Below, piece after piece: positions 1-18,719 of a stretch of DNA of 64,000 nt (the first letter of the stretch is position 1; each line of letters starts with the position of its first letter). The position numbers were made by a program, and so were the translations under genes. The DNA comes from Denticeps clupeoides (Eukaryota; Chordata; Actinopteri; Clupeiformes; Denticipitidae). Under the pieces are notes generated by a model. It did not search any database. It was not told where the DNA came from and saw only the letters and a list, made by a program, of their open reading frames with translations. Where the stretch lies: NCBI RefSeq assembly GCF_900700375.1, contig NC_041717.1, positions 18,556,090 to 18,620,089 of the forward strand, read 5' to 3'.

Positions 1-894
1 TTCATAGGACAAAATGAAATGTCGTCCCATTCTTTCCATTAGGCTCGCTTAAAAAAAGGGCAACATTACCAGTCAGGTACCAGAGAGAGACAGAAGGTGT
101 CTCGGTCTAATCCAGCGCAGCGATTTCCAAGACTCATGACATAAATTCCCATTAGTCTGCGAATGATTGTGTCATAATTCCTTTATTAATTATGTTTCAT
201 AGATCGTGTGTAAAGTTTGATTGAAATGTAAACAAAACATGACACTAGAGGGCATCATAGTCAAGTAAATGGAGCTTGAAAATACACAAAGTTTGGGGGT
301 TCTTCAAAATCCAATTATAATAAAAATGGACAGAAACATAGTCAGTCATGAAATGACTTTGGGAATTCCAGATTTTCAAAATGAGCTTTTCTGTGGCGTT
401 GTGGACACATGTTATCCAGCACAGCCGGGAATGTTCCAATGCATGTTGTGATTATTGAATATTTGGAAACATGAATTTAGCATTAGTTAACATGCATTTT
501 AATCATTGATTTTCAGGGCAATTAAAATATTTTTCAATGTCCTAACAACACAAGCTTTCATTTTGTCAAAGTGCTTTGTCAGTAAAAAAAAAAAAAAAAA
601 AAACGATGTTGCAGACAGAGCGAAAGGCCTCAAGAGCATAAACTCTGTTAATAATGTGAATAGCGACATTAACGTGTTAACAACCCCTTGCCAGCAGTGA
701 CGTTCACCTCCAGCACCTTCCCTGCATCTGGTCATGTGACCAGGGTACCAGCTCTGGCGTTTGATGAAAATTAGTTTCCATGGCAACGCAGCCATGTTGC
801 TGTCACCGGTAGATTTTGTGATCTGGGTGCCCTGTGTCGCCTGGTTTTTCCTTTCGAGGTATTCGTCATTCATCTCCTTGTCCTGTGCCACCAG
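1..894. other. Intergenic, no gene seen
   Basis: AT-rich sequence with an A run near 584-603. The reading frames across it are short and without familiar motifs. Confidence 0.5.
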
Positions 895-1078
895 AAATCG
901 GGTATCACACTCACCTATGAACCAGTAGTCCAGGTTCTAATCCCACCATCTACTACCATCGTGTCCCTGAGCAAGACACTTAACCCTGAGTGTCTCCAGG
1001 GGGGACTGTCCCTGTAACTACTGATTGTAAGTCGCTCTGGAAGAAGACCGTCTGGTAAATGCCGCAAATCTAAAATGT
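895..1078 (+). repeat. SINE family A copy, 5' truncated
   Basis: Contains the CTATGAACCAG segment, B-box-like GGTTCTAATCC, the CCCTGAGCAAGACACTTAACC body and the GTAAGTCGCTCTGG tail. The tRNA A box is lost. Confidence 0.75.
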
Positions 1079-1142
1079 CATATAACTGGGCGTCCCTTAC
1101 GGGATTGAAGTGTTGGGAGAGTGTGTGTGGGGTAGAGGGAGC

Positions 1143-1178
<36 letters not shown>

Positions 1179-1559
1179 TGTGTGTGTAATGGGGGTAGGG
1201 GTGGAGGTACATCACTGTGCAGATCTACAGTACAAATAAGCCTATCAAGAGATGCGAACCGACAAGACAAATAACTCACTAAAAGCAATCTTTATTTTAT
1301 ATGCAATCTTTATAATCTGTGGAGAGTAACGTAAGTAAGTGGCATTCGTTAGTGGCAGCATCTCTACTTCACTAAAGTATTTCCATTTGGCTCGATCACT
1401 ACATTTTATGGAGTGTTGTTCCTTTTTACTTACAACGGAGTAAAAAAATTACGGATTTTAATTAACATGAGATGTCAAGTTATTTGTGTACAAATAAGAA
1501 TAAACATTGGGGTCAATTCCTATAAAATGCAACAAAACTAAGTCGTCGAACACGACCGT
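1079..1559. other. Intergenic with GT microsatellite
   Basis: A (GT)n tract lies at about 1145-1187. The rest is AT-rich upstream sequence before the CpG-rich block at 1560. Confidence 0.6.
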
Positions 1560-1857
1560 CCGTTCTGCGGTCCTCTGCGCATGCGCAGACGTTGCGCTGC
1601 TCTAGGGGGGGCGTTGCCTGCTTGTGACAGAGGGGCGGGGCGGAGGTGGGTGTGTACGCGCTCCGTCCGACGCTGCCGTCCTCCGACCGCCGCCGCGGAG
1701 GTGCGAACCGCCCGGGTCCGCTGTCGCCCCGCAACCCCCCCGCCGGCGCGGAGAAGAGTGGGCAGGAGCCGCGGAGCGGGCGACCCGTCGCACACAGGAC
1801 GCGCCAGGATGCGGATGCGGCTGCGATGGCGACGTTTTCGCGCCAGACCGAGATACA
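1560..1857 (+). promoter_or_regulatory. lzts3: CpG-rich promoter and probable noncoding first exon of lzts3
   Basis: This block is very GC- and CpG-rich compared with its surroundings. It holds a palindromic NRF1-type site, TGCGCATGCGCA, at 1576-1587. A strong splice donor (GTGAGT) lies at 1858-1863. The matching acceptor is a long pyrimidine tract ending in CAG at 4148, 101 bases before the lzts3 ATG. The exon has its own ATG at 1826 that would not be in frame with lzts3 after splicing and would stop shortly after the lzts3 start, so it would be an overlapping upstream ORF. Assignment to lzts3 is inferred from position only. Confidence 0.45.
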
Positions 1858-2587
1858 GTGAGTGGTGATGGAGAGGAAGGAGAGGAGGGAGGGATGGTCG
1901 GGGTTGTGGGAGGTGGTCTCATCCGACCCACTGGAAGTGAAGCGGAGGGATGCAGGGGCGGATGAGGGGGTGCAGTCCCGCTCAGGTTATATAATGGCCC
2001 TGACAGCCAGCCAGCCAGCCAGGGTGGGGGACCAGCCAGACGCGCTAGAACCGTCCGCCTTTTGTCTTCTGGGCTTTTTACAGAACGCGCTTGACTGGCA
2101 TGGATGGGGCCGCCGCTGATGGCTTTCCATGGCAACCAAATATGTAGGCTGTGGAGGGGGGTGGGGGGCGTGTGCAGGAAACATTAAGGGTCTCCGCATT
2201 TTAAGGATGATGAACACGCAGGCAGGTTCTAACAGGGAATGGCGACGGTGGCCCACCGTAAGCCTGCCTGGGTTGGCATGGCAACCCAGAAGTGTCATAA
2301 TTATGAGCTCGGAGCATGAATGTTCAAACAAAGTTGTCCTCACCGGTGGGAAACTGGCATTGCCAGGATTTGGGGTAAAAACTGGGCGGTAAGGTGATAG
2401 TTTTTTTTCTAAATACCATCGTGCCGAACGCTGGCGTTTGACTGACCAGTTCCAGGTCCGTCAACAACAGAAAATGTTATTTGATGGATGGATATAATAG
2501 CTGAACTGTATTCATTCACATTAATTTTTGTTTAAAATAAATCCACCTGATTTGCAGGAGCCTGGTTAACAGAAAAGGGACGGGATT

Positions 2588-2760
2588 GTGATGCCCAGCA
2601 CAGCACACGGTGACACAACGAAACATGTCCTCTGTATTTAGTGGGCAGCCATGACAGGCGTCCGGGGAGCAGTGTGTGGGGACGGTGCTTTTCTCAGTGG
2701 CACCTCGGCACTCTTCTGATTACAGGGCCGGTTCCTTAACCACTAGGCCACCACTGCCAT
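2588..2760 (-). repeat. SINE family B copy
   Basis: Read on the minus strand it starts with GGCAGTGGTGGCCTAG (tRNA A-box region) and goes on to the CGCCTGTCATGGCTGCCCAC body. Part of the B-box region is missing. It lies in the putative lzts3 intron 1. Confidence 0.8.
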
Positions 2761-3116
2761 GGGTCCCTGGACATTTTATAAGAAGGGAAGCAGGCTCTTA
2801 TGACGAGCAGCTGAAGCCAGAATCCCTTTAAGGGTCTCTTCACATGGGACACGGTCCAAAACAATGACGGTGTTCACATCGTGAGTTCCTTTGAAAGAGG
2901 ACACCGGGGATGAAAATCATGTGATCTATCTATGGCAAGGCTAGAAGGCAAAGGTTAAATGAATCCTGGGCCTTGGTTTACTTCGAAAGGGTCTTAGATT
3001 GTTTGTTGCTGTTACCATATTGGTTTATGAACTGGCGGAGCGAAGGATAATTATTTCTTTAATTACAAGGTGGTTGTAACTTGGCTAATGCACCGCTCCA
3101 GTCCCTCTTTTTTTAC

Positions 3117-3480
3117 ATTCACGGCATTTTTATGAGACGCCCTTATCCAGGAGTAGGGCCAGTGGTGGCCTAGCGGTGAAGGAAGCGGCCCCGTAATCAG
3201 AAGGTTGCCGGATCAAATCTCGACACGCCAAGGTGCCACTGAGGTGCCACTGAGCAAAGCACTGTCCCCACACACTGCGCCCCGGGCGTCTGTCATGGCT
3301 GCCCACTGCTCACTAAGGCTGATGGGTTCAATGCAGAGGACAAATTTCACTGTGTGCACCGTGTGCTGTGCTCCTGTGTATCACAAGCGACAATCACTTC
3401 ACTTTAGTACTAAGCGGGATTTGGACCTGGGTCTTCTGGTTCATATGCGAGTGTGTTACCCCACTAGGCTACTATCACCC
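3117..3480. repeat. SINE family A (-) interrupted by SINE family B (+)
   Basis: Bases 3117-3157 are the tail of a minus-strand A copy and about 3407-3480 its tRNA head. Between them lies a nearly full plus-strand B copy (about 3166-3407) with CCAGTGGTGGCCTAG at its start and CAATCACTTCACTTT at its end. B inserted into A. Confidence 0.75.
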
Positions 3481-3751
3481 GCCTCACGTAGAACCTCCAT
3501 GTTTATTTTAGAAATAGCCTCTGGGGGAACCAATAGCATTGGTTCTGTGAAGGAAATATCTCGTGGTGTTGGCTGGAATGTTAAAAATGCCATTTAAAAT
3601 GCATTTGGGTTAAAGAAGGTTCTCTGAGCAAATGGCCTTTTCTCTGAGCTCAGCGGGGGGTCTGGTGATGACCGTGTGGTGGCAATAAGGATGTGTAGAG
3701 CTATACTGTCTCATTATAAACTTGTCTAAACTAACCCATGGTCATGGTCTG

Positions 3752-3941
3752 GTTGTAGTAGCCTAGTGGTTAACACATTCGCCTATGAACCAGAAGACTC
3801 AGGATCAAATCCCGCTTACTACCATTGTGTCCCTGAGCAAGACACTTAACTCTGAGTGTCTCCAGGGGGGGACTGTGCCTGTAACTACTGATTGTAAGTC
3901 TCTCTGGATAAGGGTGTCTGGTAAATGCTGTAAATGTTGTC
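3752..3941 (+). repeat. SINE family A copy
   Basis: Full-length-like: GTAGCCTAGTGGTTAACAC (A box), CAGGATCAAATCCCG (B box), CCCTGAGCAAGACACTTAAC body and CTGTAAATG tail. Confidence 0.85.
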
Positions 3942-4249
3942 TAAGTGTATTAAGTGTGTGTGTGTTGTGCCACCTGCTTCACTGAAATCATCTCAGCTGT
4001 CCTCACAGCTGAAAAAAGACGCCTTCTTGCACCCTTGTTAGAAATCTTGTGACAGTAGAACAGTCTGAATTAATGATGTCTGAAAAAAAATAATACAATT
4101 TAAAATAAAAAATGAAATGTAGATTTTTTTATTTTTTTATTTTTTCAGTGTGCGTGTCTGTTGGCTCCGCTCACAACTCACATGGCTGGAAGGTCATGCT
4201 CCTGTCGGGTGCGGAGTGATCGCCGTGGTGACGACCCCACCGTGGCATC

Positions 4250-10777
<6,528 letters not shown>

Positions 10778-11648
10778 ACGGCGGCTCGGCGAAATCAATC
10801 CTCGCCACTCCGACCAGATTGGCTCCAGCTGTCACGGACGCTCTTCATTTATTTATTTTGAATACGGGGTTTCCGGCGATGGAGGGAGACTTTTCTCATG
10901 TATAAGATGCAGTAAGGTCCACCGTTTAGGGTGGAACTCAAACACAATTTTGATACACATTCAGAAAAGTTTTTTTTTTTTTTTTTTTTTTCGTCCAATT
11001 TGAAAAGAATATGCACAAGAAAGGATAAAAATGAATTTTTTTGTAATGTGCTTTAGAGCATTGTGTTTTGGGGATGCAGTGAGGACGTTGAGAAGGGCCT
11101 TTAAGAAGAGTTTAGAGCAAACGTGGTTCATCAAGGCAAGTTTACTTGAGTGTTTTTTTTTTTTTTTTTGCTTTAGCTTTGTTTCAGGGATATGGAGAAT
11201 GTGATTCTCGCTAACTTTAAATGGCTGCAGGAACCCAAAATGAACACAAAGGATGGTCCCAATAGCAGATCGAATTACTTGAAAAAAAAAAAGTGTCTGC
11301 CTGATATTTTAAAAATGTCAAAAACCTGGACTTTTCCCCAATCATTGTGAATTTAAATGTGTTTATTTATCTGGTTGTTGATTTATTTATGGGTTTATTT
11401 ATTTATTTATTTATTTATTTATTTGGGGGACTTTCGTTAAATGGCAGGAGATCTCCTTGCTTTCCCCTTGGAAATGCAGGCTGTGGATGATTATTTAATT
11501 GTTAATTGTGTGAACATAATGGTTCCAGTATACCGAGATGTGTGTGAGTATGAATATTTTGGAATTATTATCATCATTGTTGATATCAATATTGGTGAGT
11601 GAAGCAGACATTCCAGCTTTATCTTGTTTTATCTTTTTTTAATCATAG

Positions 11649-11724
<76 letters not shown>

Positions 11725-11970
11725 TAATACTTACATGTACATAATTTTTCATCTGCCAGGTGGCAGCAATGTGAAACCAAGTCTGTTCCTTTTGGTGTTG
11801 TTATAAATGTGATTATGGTTATTGTTTTAGGGAGCAAATGGCAACAGTGTCTTTTAAAAGAAATGCATTGTTATTGTTTTTATTGTTTGCATTTATGTTG
11901 CTGTTAATCTATAGTTAATAAACATAATCAAGCAAAAAATCAAATTGTTCAATAAAGACTCACAAAAAAA
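10778..11970 (+). other. lzts3: lzts3 3' untranslated region
   Basis: This AT-rich stretch after the stop codon has T runs near 10970 and 11152, a TTTA microsatellite near 11385-11425 and a TA/CA microsatellite at 11655-11724. It ends with a polyadenylation signal, AATAAA, at about 11950. No reading frame of note was seen. Confidence 0.6.
11655..11724. repeat. TA/CA microsatellite in lzts3 3' UTR
   Basis: (TA)n of about 32 bases followed by (CA)n of about 36 bases. Confidence 0.85.
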
Positions 11971-12109
11971 TGTGAGTCGTGGATTTTTTGCGATTTTGTG
12001 CAGAGACAAGTCTGGAGCACCAACAATCCTGTGATAAATCTTAACCGACCACCTTCACTTCGACTAAGCAGGCTGGTGAAGTTGGGCAAATATTTGCAGT
12101 TTGCAGAAG

Positions 12110-12254
12110 TGGACGCGAGGTGGCGCCGGCGCGCTGCGGGTTCCTACGATCGCTGGAACACAGACGAAGAAGGAGCCGCGCTCCGTCTACCGCTGCGACT
12201 ATGAATTGTGCGACGTTAGCGACACTTCAAGCCCTACAAGATTACTTTGAATGA
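12110..12254 (+). other. ubox5: Probable noncoding first exon of ubox5
   Basis: A short CpG-rich segment ends with a strong donor (GTGAGT at 12255-12260), about 360 bases upstream of the ubox5 start. An acceptor before the start exon is plausible at the CAG near 12600. The link to ubox5 is inferred from position and strand. Confidence 0.4.
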
Positions 12255-12617
12255 GTGAGTTTGTATATTTGTCATATATTATATTGCTAATTTTTTATGG
12301 CATGCCAGCGACGGGATAGGGAACGATTAAAGAGATGTTAGCATCCGAAATGCTTGAACTAAATACTTAGCTAGCATGCTAATCGCGCAAGTTGCCAGGT
12401 TTGAGATATTCGTATCAAGTAGTAGCTTCGTTTGCATCAGGGGGTGATTTTCAGTATGTACTTATTTCCGGCTAATTTGAGCTCAACTGAACGAGTACAT
12501 GTGTTCATAAAGCCTATACACTTCAGCCCAGTGTATTCGCTTTTCGGAACTGAAATCATTAGTCGTATCTGGCAACTCGTTTCCGAATGTGCTTTGTGCT
12601 TTCAGGAATCTGTTGCC

Positions 12618-15439
12618 ATGGTGGTGAATCTCTGTTTGCCTCACTTTCAGACATCTGTCACTTGCAATAAGGTACAGAGTATGCGCAGCTTCTGCCAGCA
12701 TGTGTTTCAGTATGTGGAGTACATACGGTTCTGTTTTTAATTTTGTCCTCCTCCCTCTCTCCCTTCTTCCCTTGTGCCACTAAGCTGTGCGCTGATGGCT
12801 TTGACGTGTCCAACCTGGTGTCACGTGACCCCGGGCTCCGGAAGCGAGGATTCAGGCTGGAGTACTTCCTTCGGCCACCCGTCCACGTCACACTGGGCTT
12901 CTGGTGCCAGGTGGAGGTGTGTGGGGTGGACGTCGAGCTGTGGCCTTGCGGGCGGGACCAAGGCCAGGCCTCACGGAGGGTGGAGGTCCACACGAGTTCC
13001 GCCCCCTTACCTCAGCAGTGCCATGAGGGGAGGCCAGACGGCCCTGGGGATTTCATATTGGTGGGGCGCTGCGATATGAAGAGTGAAATCCGCGCCTGTT
13101 TCCGCCAACTGCGCTTCAGGCCACGTCCCCCTTTCCCCGAGGCACCTCCAGATCCACAGGATGGAGTTCAAGTGTCAGAACTGAGCAGCCGCGGTCTGTC
13201 GCTTGGCTGCATTAGGCAGCTCCGCGTTAGTATACCATACGCGGGGGTGTCCTCTGCTGTCGGATTCAAGACCCTGGCAGTGTGGGGCGTCCCGTCATGC
13301 TCCTGCCCTGTGGAAATTTTGGAGGAGTTTAAAAGGACTCACTACAGCAGCCTGGCACCCACAAGGCCTCCTGAATCTGCAGGAGGGCGGTCCTCAGGTT
13401 CAAACGGTAGTCCGGCCCGCTCAGACGTGTCCTTCCCCGAAGAATTTCTGGACCCTTTGACCCAGGAGCTAATGGTTCTGCCCATGATTCTGCCCAGCGG
13501 GGCGGTGGTGGACCACAGCACCCTGGAGGAGTACCAGCGGCAAGAGGCCACCTGGGGTCGACTGCCAAATGACCCCTTCACCGGCGTGCCCTTCACCGCG
13601 GACTCCAAACCGCTGCCCAACCCCCTCCTCAAGAGTCGCATCGACAGCCTGATCCTGAAGACGGGGCGCGCCGGGACCTCCGTAAGCAGCGGCGATGCGT
13701 TCAGGAAGCCGCTGCCCTCCCGCCTCCTCATCCCAGTCAGGTCCGGTGCATCCGTCCCAGCCACGCCTCAAAGGGACCGGGTCGTACCCGAGGGACACGA
13801 GTGCTCATCTGAGCGCGGCGGTCTGGGATGGACGGAGACTCGCTCTTTAAAGAGAAAATCCGGGGTTCATTTGGACAGGCTGCACGGTGGCGAAGAAGAA
13901 GCTCCTCCTACCCAGGCGCAGTGCAGTAAAAAGGTCTGCGGTGGAAATGTCGGCCCGCCGTCAGGTCAGAAGACTTCTGCTTTTTCCTGCGTAGGGTGGA
14001 TGGATTTCAACATTTTAGGTGAAAGTGAGGTGATTGTCCAGGAAGCAGTGTGTGGGGACGGCTCCTTGATCAAGGGGACCTCAGTAGCACCTTGGTGGTT
14101 CGGGATTCGAACCTGTAACCTGTTGTAGTAGAGTGTTTGTGTCCTAGTGGGTCAGACACTCGCCCATGAACCAGAAGACCACAAAGTCACAGGTTCAAAC
14201 CCCACTTACTACCATCATGTTCCTGAGCAGGACACTTGACCTCGAGTGTCCCTGTCACTACTGATTGAACTGCCCTCCACTTTCCAAGTGCGCATAATCA
14301 CACATGACAAGACATAACCAGTCAGTGAGATGAAATTAACTTTTCTTAACATTTAAAAAAATATTTATTGTGTCAGGTCATAGGTCAGACCCACAAATCG
14401 CAGCTGAATTCATTGTGTTCAATTATATAAGATAACATTTATTTTGTATATAGCCCAAAATCACATACAGTACGTCTCAATGGGCTGTGACAGGCCCTAC
14501 GGTTGACCCCCCACACTTGACACTACTGCACACAAGGAAAAACTCTGATTGAGAAATGGCTATTACAATCCCAGAGGACTGAAGGCCAATATCGCAGCTT
14601 TATTAGTGCTTGTGGTTTCGCCGTTGAATGATCTTTATCGTCTTATCGTCTTTTTTTTTTTTTCTTTTTTAAATTAGGTTAATTATTAGGTTAATTAGGA
14701 TTTTTTCCATTTTTTTGTGTAAGTCTACACATCTTAAAGTTCTTCATTTGTAGTGATGTTCAGCTGTGGTTTGGCCTTGTTCTTCCAGACCTCTCCCGGT
14801 TGGCTGAATGCAGAGTTCTATCGGCAGATCTGGCATTCGGAGCAGAAATGTTGTTGTATAATGTACTTGCCGATGTTTCTTGTACAGTGTTAGGGTATAA
14901 AGTCATGGTTCTTTCTGTAAGAGACTTGGCTTCTCATTCTCGTCCGCTGTCGGATTGAAGAAAACCCGATCTGTGGTTTGGTGAAAAGCCTTCTTGACGT
15001 TTCTCGTTGCAGCAGCAGCCGCCGCGTCCCGCCAAAGTTCCCACGAGCAGCGTCTGTCGACCAGCCTGGACGAAGCCCTGAGCTGCGCCCTGCAGGGCCG
15101 ACCGCGCTACACCAACCCCATCCACACACACACAGGTTGGAATGGGAGAGGACAAAAACGCATGCCGGATGAGATACTACCGATTATCGGTATTATTTCC
15201 CGATATGCGACTGGTCTCTGTCTGGTTCTCTTTCAGGAGAGAGTCGATGTGGACAGTGCGCCGTCTCCCTCACTGCATATCCCACAAGCCCCCCTGCCTA
15301 CGCCCTGCCCTGCGGGCACCTCCTCTGCCGCCCGTGCCTGTACCGCGAAGGCCCGGCCGGCGCCCGAGCTCCACAGGTCACCTGTCCCACCTGCGGCGCC
15401 GCCGCCCCTCGCAGTGGCGTCACGCGGGTGCACCAGTGA
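12618..15439 (+). CDS. ubox5: U-box domain-containing protein 5 (UBOX5/RNF37), 4 coding exons
   Basis: Coding exons are 12618-12671, 12785-13964, 15013-15135 and 15237-15439; phases agree and give 519 aa (541 in human). The start MVVNLCLPHF matches the human MVINLCLPQF. Residues 19 to about 200 form the conserved N-terminal region (LCADGFDV, GFRLEYFLRPPVHVT, LAVWG). The U-box begins at about residue 234: PEEFLDPLTQELM, LPSGAVVDHSTLEEY, then ATWGRLPNDPFTGVPF. The last exon encodes a RING-like zinc site: CGQC, LPCGHLLCRPCL, CPTCG. The acceptor of exon 3 has tandem CAGCAG choices, so a few residues may vary. The protein is a nuclear E3 ubiquitin ligase that works with UBE2D-type E2 enzymes. Polyadenylation signal AATAAA at 15526. 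Human UBOX5 hosts FASTKD5 in an intron; no such gene is seen here. Confidence 0.92.
14022..14117 (-). repeat. SINE family B fragment
   Basis: Partial B copy directly abutting a plus-strand A copy in ubox5 intron 2. Confidence 0.65.
14118..14275 (+). repeat. SINE family A copy, tail missing
   Basis: Has CCTAGTGGGTCAGACACTCG and CACAGGTTCAAACCCCACTT. An extra CACAAAGTCA stretch before the B box is shared with the copy at 20576. Confidence 0.75.
14380..14560. repeat. Unclassified interspersed repeat
   Basis: TAGCCCAAAATCACA followed by GTCTCAATGGGCTG and AAGGAAAAACTC resembles a repeat widespread in fish genomes. I cannot name its family. Confidence 0.35.
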
Positions 15440-15867
15440 CACCAGCTGTCGAGACGTTCCTCGGCTACTCGCTGCTGTTATTGTTGTGATCGTTGTGACT
15501 ACCTGTTCGCTGAAGCGATTTTTGTAATAAATTATAAGGAATTTCTGGACTTGCGTGCACGTCCCACATTTTGTTTTGCCTGAAGGGCGAAATCCATTCG
15601 GTGGGAGCGTCCCGTGTGAACGACTGCCCTGAATAATTTTAAATTCCTTGTTAATGAAACCCTATTGTCAAGCCAATAATACTGTTACATAATAGTATTA
15701 AAAGGCCCGGAACCTGCCTGCAAGCCCAGACTGGCGTTGGTCGGAAGACGGGACTTGTTTACCAGCGTGTGGCGTCTCCTCCGTTCCCCGCAGAGATGCT
15801 GCTTTGGGCTTGGCACCTCTTATTGCGCCTCTGCGTGGTCACTGCTTTCCAGTCCTGGTCCCCTTTA

Positions 15868-16037
15868 ACGCACTCGCCTATGAACCAGAAGACTCAGGAT
15901 CAAATCCCGCTTACTACCATTGTGTCCCTGAGCAAGACACTTAACCCTAAGGTGCTCCAGGGGGGGACTGTCCCTGTAACTACTGATTGTAAGTCGCTCT
16001 GGTATAAGGGTGTCTGATAAATGCTATAAATGTAAAT
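15868..16037 (+). repeat. SINE family A copy
   Basis: Starts within the A box (TAACGCACTCGCC) and ends in GCTATAAATGTAAATG. It lies just after ubox5. Confidence 0.8.
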
Positions 16038-17560
16038 GGACTATGTCCCTAGTTCCACTGTGTCACAGTCCCCTCACTCCAAGTGGCCTCGGGGGTCTGG
16101 AGCAAGGGCCGACCTGCAGAACCAAGGTCTGGACAGCTGGATCTCTCCAGGCTTCCCGCGGAGCACCTTTATCCAAGGTGACTTACAGCCGGCATTTACG
16201 GTGGGGATGGGGCCTTCGGGGTTCAAGCGTACCCCCAAACTCGCACACAAGTACACACGAGTTTGTACACTGAGTTTGTTCAAGCAGGCCCCAGCAGCAG
16301 AGGGTGCGACGTGAACGAAACCGTTCGCTCTTTGTCCCGAACATGTTTTTTTGTTTTTTTTTAACTAATCTCTGCTGGCTCCTGTGCCGAAGATTTTACC
16401 CTTCAACCCGTTTTTGAACTGCCCCCCGTAATTACGCCTGTCACTGTTCTCGTCAGTCATCGCTCTGATTTAACGTCTGGCTTGCGGGCGGAGTATTGTG
16501 TGCCAGTCCCACAACTTCATCCGTTCATCTGTATCCAGTCAATCAGGTTTCGGTGATCATCACACATTTCATACGGTTACTACACAACGCTGCACGGTTT
16601 ATTGGTTATTTGTGAAGCAGATTACGGCTTTTAATTGTCAAAATGTTGAAAACACTATTTCTATCTAGTTTGCTTCTTTGGTTCTCATTTTAGACACTAG
16701 GTACTTGTAGTATATTGACTGGGTTTAAGTAGAATTACATTACTTTAAAAAAAAAAAAGAGAGACAAAGATACAATTCATTCAGTCATGGATAATTCTGA
16801 CTAAAATGCTCAGACTTTTAATTGACTGAAACTAAAATGATTATGGACATGGTTAAGATTATAAAAAAAAAAGCTAGAGGCAAAAACTAGACTAAAACTA
16901 AAAACTAAAGGTTCCTTATTATGAAAATTTCACTTTGTGAGATTATTTAACATTATTACTAGTTCCCGTAGCTCAGGGGTGGGCAAACTTTTAAGGTCAG
17001 GGGCCACATTGTCAGACGGGCCAGGCCGGGCCAGCACCAGATGCATACATATCAGACATAAACATACAAAAAGGCGTTCCGGTGTTAATATTTACATGTT
17101 TGACTTTTAGTGGGAAGGCTTGCTAGACTAAGAAGGACAAGGAAGTGAGTGGGTCGGATGTAAATAGTTGAATGTTGCATGTTGAGATGTGTGTTATATA
17201 GGGGTTGAACACAGTTTAGTGTAGGTGGGCATTTAGGCACGGTCTCCATTGCGTTGTCCCGGAGAGTATGAGCAGCCGCGTTCTGGATAGTCAGTAAGTA
17301 AAAAAAAATTTTACATACAAAGTAAACATTTAATTCACCCTTAAAATCTGATTTAATAATTAGAATTTATTTCCAGATTACTACATTATAGTGAAGTGAA
17401 ACTGCAAGCTAGTTGTGTTTAAAACCAACATTGTAATACTTCTTGAAGGGTTAATGATCCGGAATATAAGGGTTTGGCTGTTTAGATTTTTTTTTTCTAA
17501 GAAATGAAAGATGACACTAAAAGAGTGTTCTCCTGCTGAGCACGAATGGGAAGATGCAAG
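16038..17560. other. Intergenic between ubox5 and the chemokine gene
   Basis: AT-rich sequence without a gene. At about 16975 the motif CAGGGGTGGGCAAAC followed by GGGCCACATT resembles the end of a hAT transposon, but no partner end was found. Confidence 0.4.
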
Positions 17561-17610
17561 AAGTTCCACCCTGGTTGAGCTCCACCCTGGATGATGATGA
17601 GGAGAGGGCA

Positions 17611-17618
17611 TTTATATA
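17611..17618 (+). promoter_or_regulatory. TATA box of the chemokine gene
   Basis: TTTATATA lies about 90 bases before the chemokine ATG, which would leave a 5' leader of roughly 60 bases. Inducible chemokine genes commonly use TATA promoters. Confidence 0.5.
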
Positions 17619-17702
17619 CCTGAGCGATTCGAGACAGAGGGACAGAGAGTATGTGATCAGGCGCTGCTCTACATCCACCGTCACCTCCCTCTGTCTCTCA
17701 CC

Positions 17703-18571
17703 ATGGACCTCCGAGTGGCTTGCTTGCTCCTCTTCCTCAGTGCCACCTTCATCGGGACTGAGGGTGAGTCTTGGCATCGGCACACATGCTAAAATCATTA
17801 ACGTACGTGACTTAGTAGACTAGTAGGTAGCATGTCAGGTGAATTGGAGAAAGCAAGAGTGCATGTCTTAACCTGCTCCTTAGATCACAACCTCTTCTCC
17901 AATGTAGTTGTAGTTTCCATAAAACAAACATGAAATTAAAAGGCAAAAGAAGAAATCTATGCTGCCTCTGGTGCATAATTACAATTTCATGCACCGGCTT
18001 CTGTTTGAATTAAGTGCTTTTTCATTACGGAACTGGTCAAAGGCATCATACACCATCATGGCAAGATCACAAGGCATCACACTACATTTCTGCATTATAT
18101 TATAATTATTATCTTAATAGAAAAAAATATTCCATGGCTATTCCTTATTAATAAGTGTAGTATAATAATAACATAACAATAACATATTATCTGCATATTC
18201 CTCCAAATCTAAGCAAACTTCATGTTTTATGGGAAGGTTCTAACTTCTCTGTTTCCATCTGATGCAGGTGGTCCAAAATGCTGCCTGTCTGTCTCGCGCA
18301 CGATTCCTGACAACATCCTCTTGAAGGTGAAGACGCACAGCCTTCAGACGACCTCTGGAGAGTGTGACATTAACGCCATAATGTCAGTACCTCACATGCC
18401 GCACCCACATCTTATTGACTACTATTTTTTTCTACCCAACGCTCCATTTTCATTGTTTTTTTTTTCAGATTACACACAGAACGCAAAAGATTCTGCGCCC
18501 CTCTGAAAATTCTCAGCAGGCTACAGAAGTTGATGAAGTACCGGAACAGAAAATCCCAACTAAACAAATGA
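17703..18571 (+). CDS. CC chemokine, three exons, 92 aa
   Basis: Exons are 17703-17763, 18268-18382 and 18469-18571, with phases 1 and 2, the classic chemokine gene structure. The precursor starts with a hydrophobic signal peptide of about 20 residues (MDLRVACLLLFLSATFIGTE). The mature part has adjacent cysteines (PKCCLSVSRTI), a third cysteine in SGECDINAII and a fourth in RKRFCAPLKIL, so the four-cysteine CC pattern is complete. A basic C-terminal helix follows (LQKLMKYRNRK). Function inferred from family: secreted ligand for a G-protein-coupled receptor, attracting leukocytes. The spacing and the Ile-Leu-His after the third cysteine resemble CCL19/25/27-like fish chemokines, but I cannot place it in a subfamily. 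The gene is isolated between unrelated genes. Confidence 0.88.
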
Positions 18572-18694
18572 GTCGTTTGACTAACAGAATATTAGTCAAA
18601 AAAACAAACAAACAAACCTGTGAATACGAAAGCATTAATCGATATTATGGCAGCTTATACTTATCATGCAGCAATCCTAACCATTTTTTTCTAA

Positions 18695-18704
18695 AATAAA
18701 TAAA
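18695..18704 (+). terminator. Chemokine polyadenylation signal
   Basis: Overlapping AATAAA hexamers lie about 125 bases after the stop codon. Confidence 0.6.
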
Positions 18705-18719
18705 ATGTTTATACATTCA

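Noticed and set aside
1097-1288. 63-codon frame rich in Thr-His
   Set aside because: Translation of the GT microsatellite.
1513-2392. Several overlapping 70-177 codon frames on both strands
   Set aside because: They sit in a CpG-rich promoter where stop codons are rare, overlap each other in many frames and have only Arg/Pro/Gly-rich low-complexity content.
12658-12993. Minus-strand frame opposite ubox5
   Set aside because: Shadow of the ubox5 coding exon.
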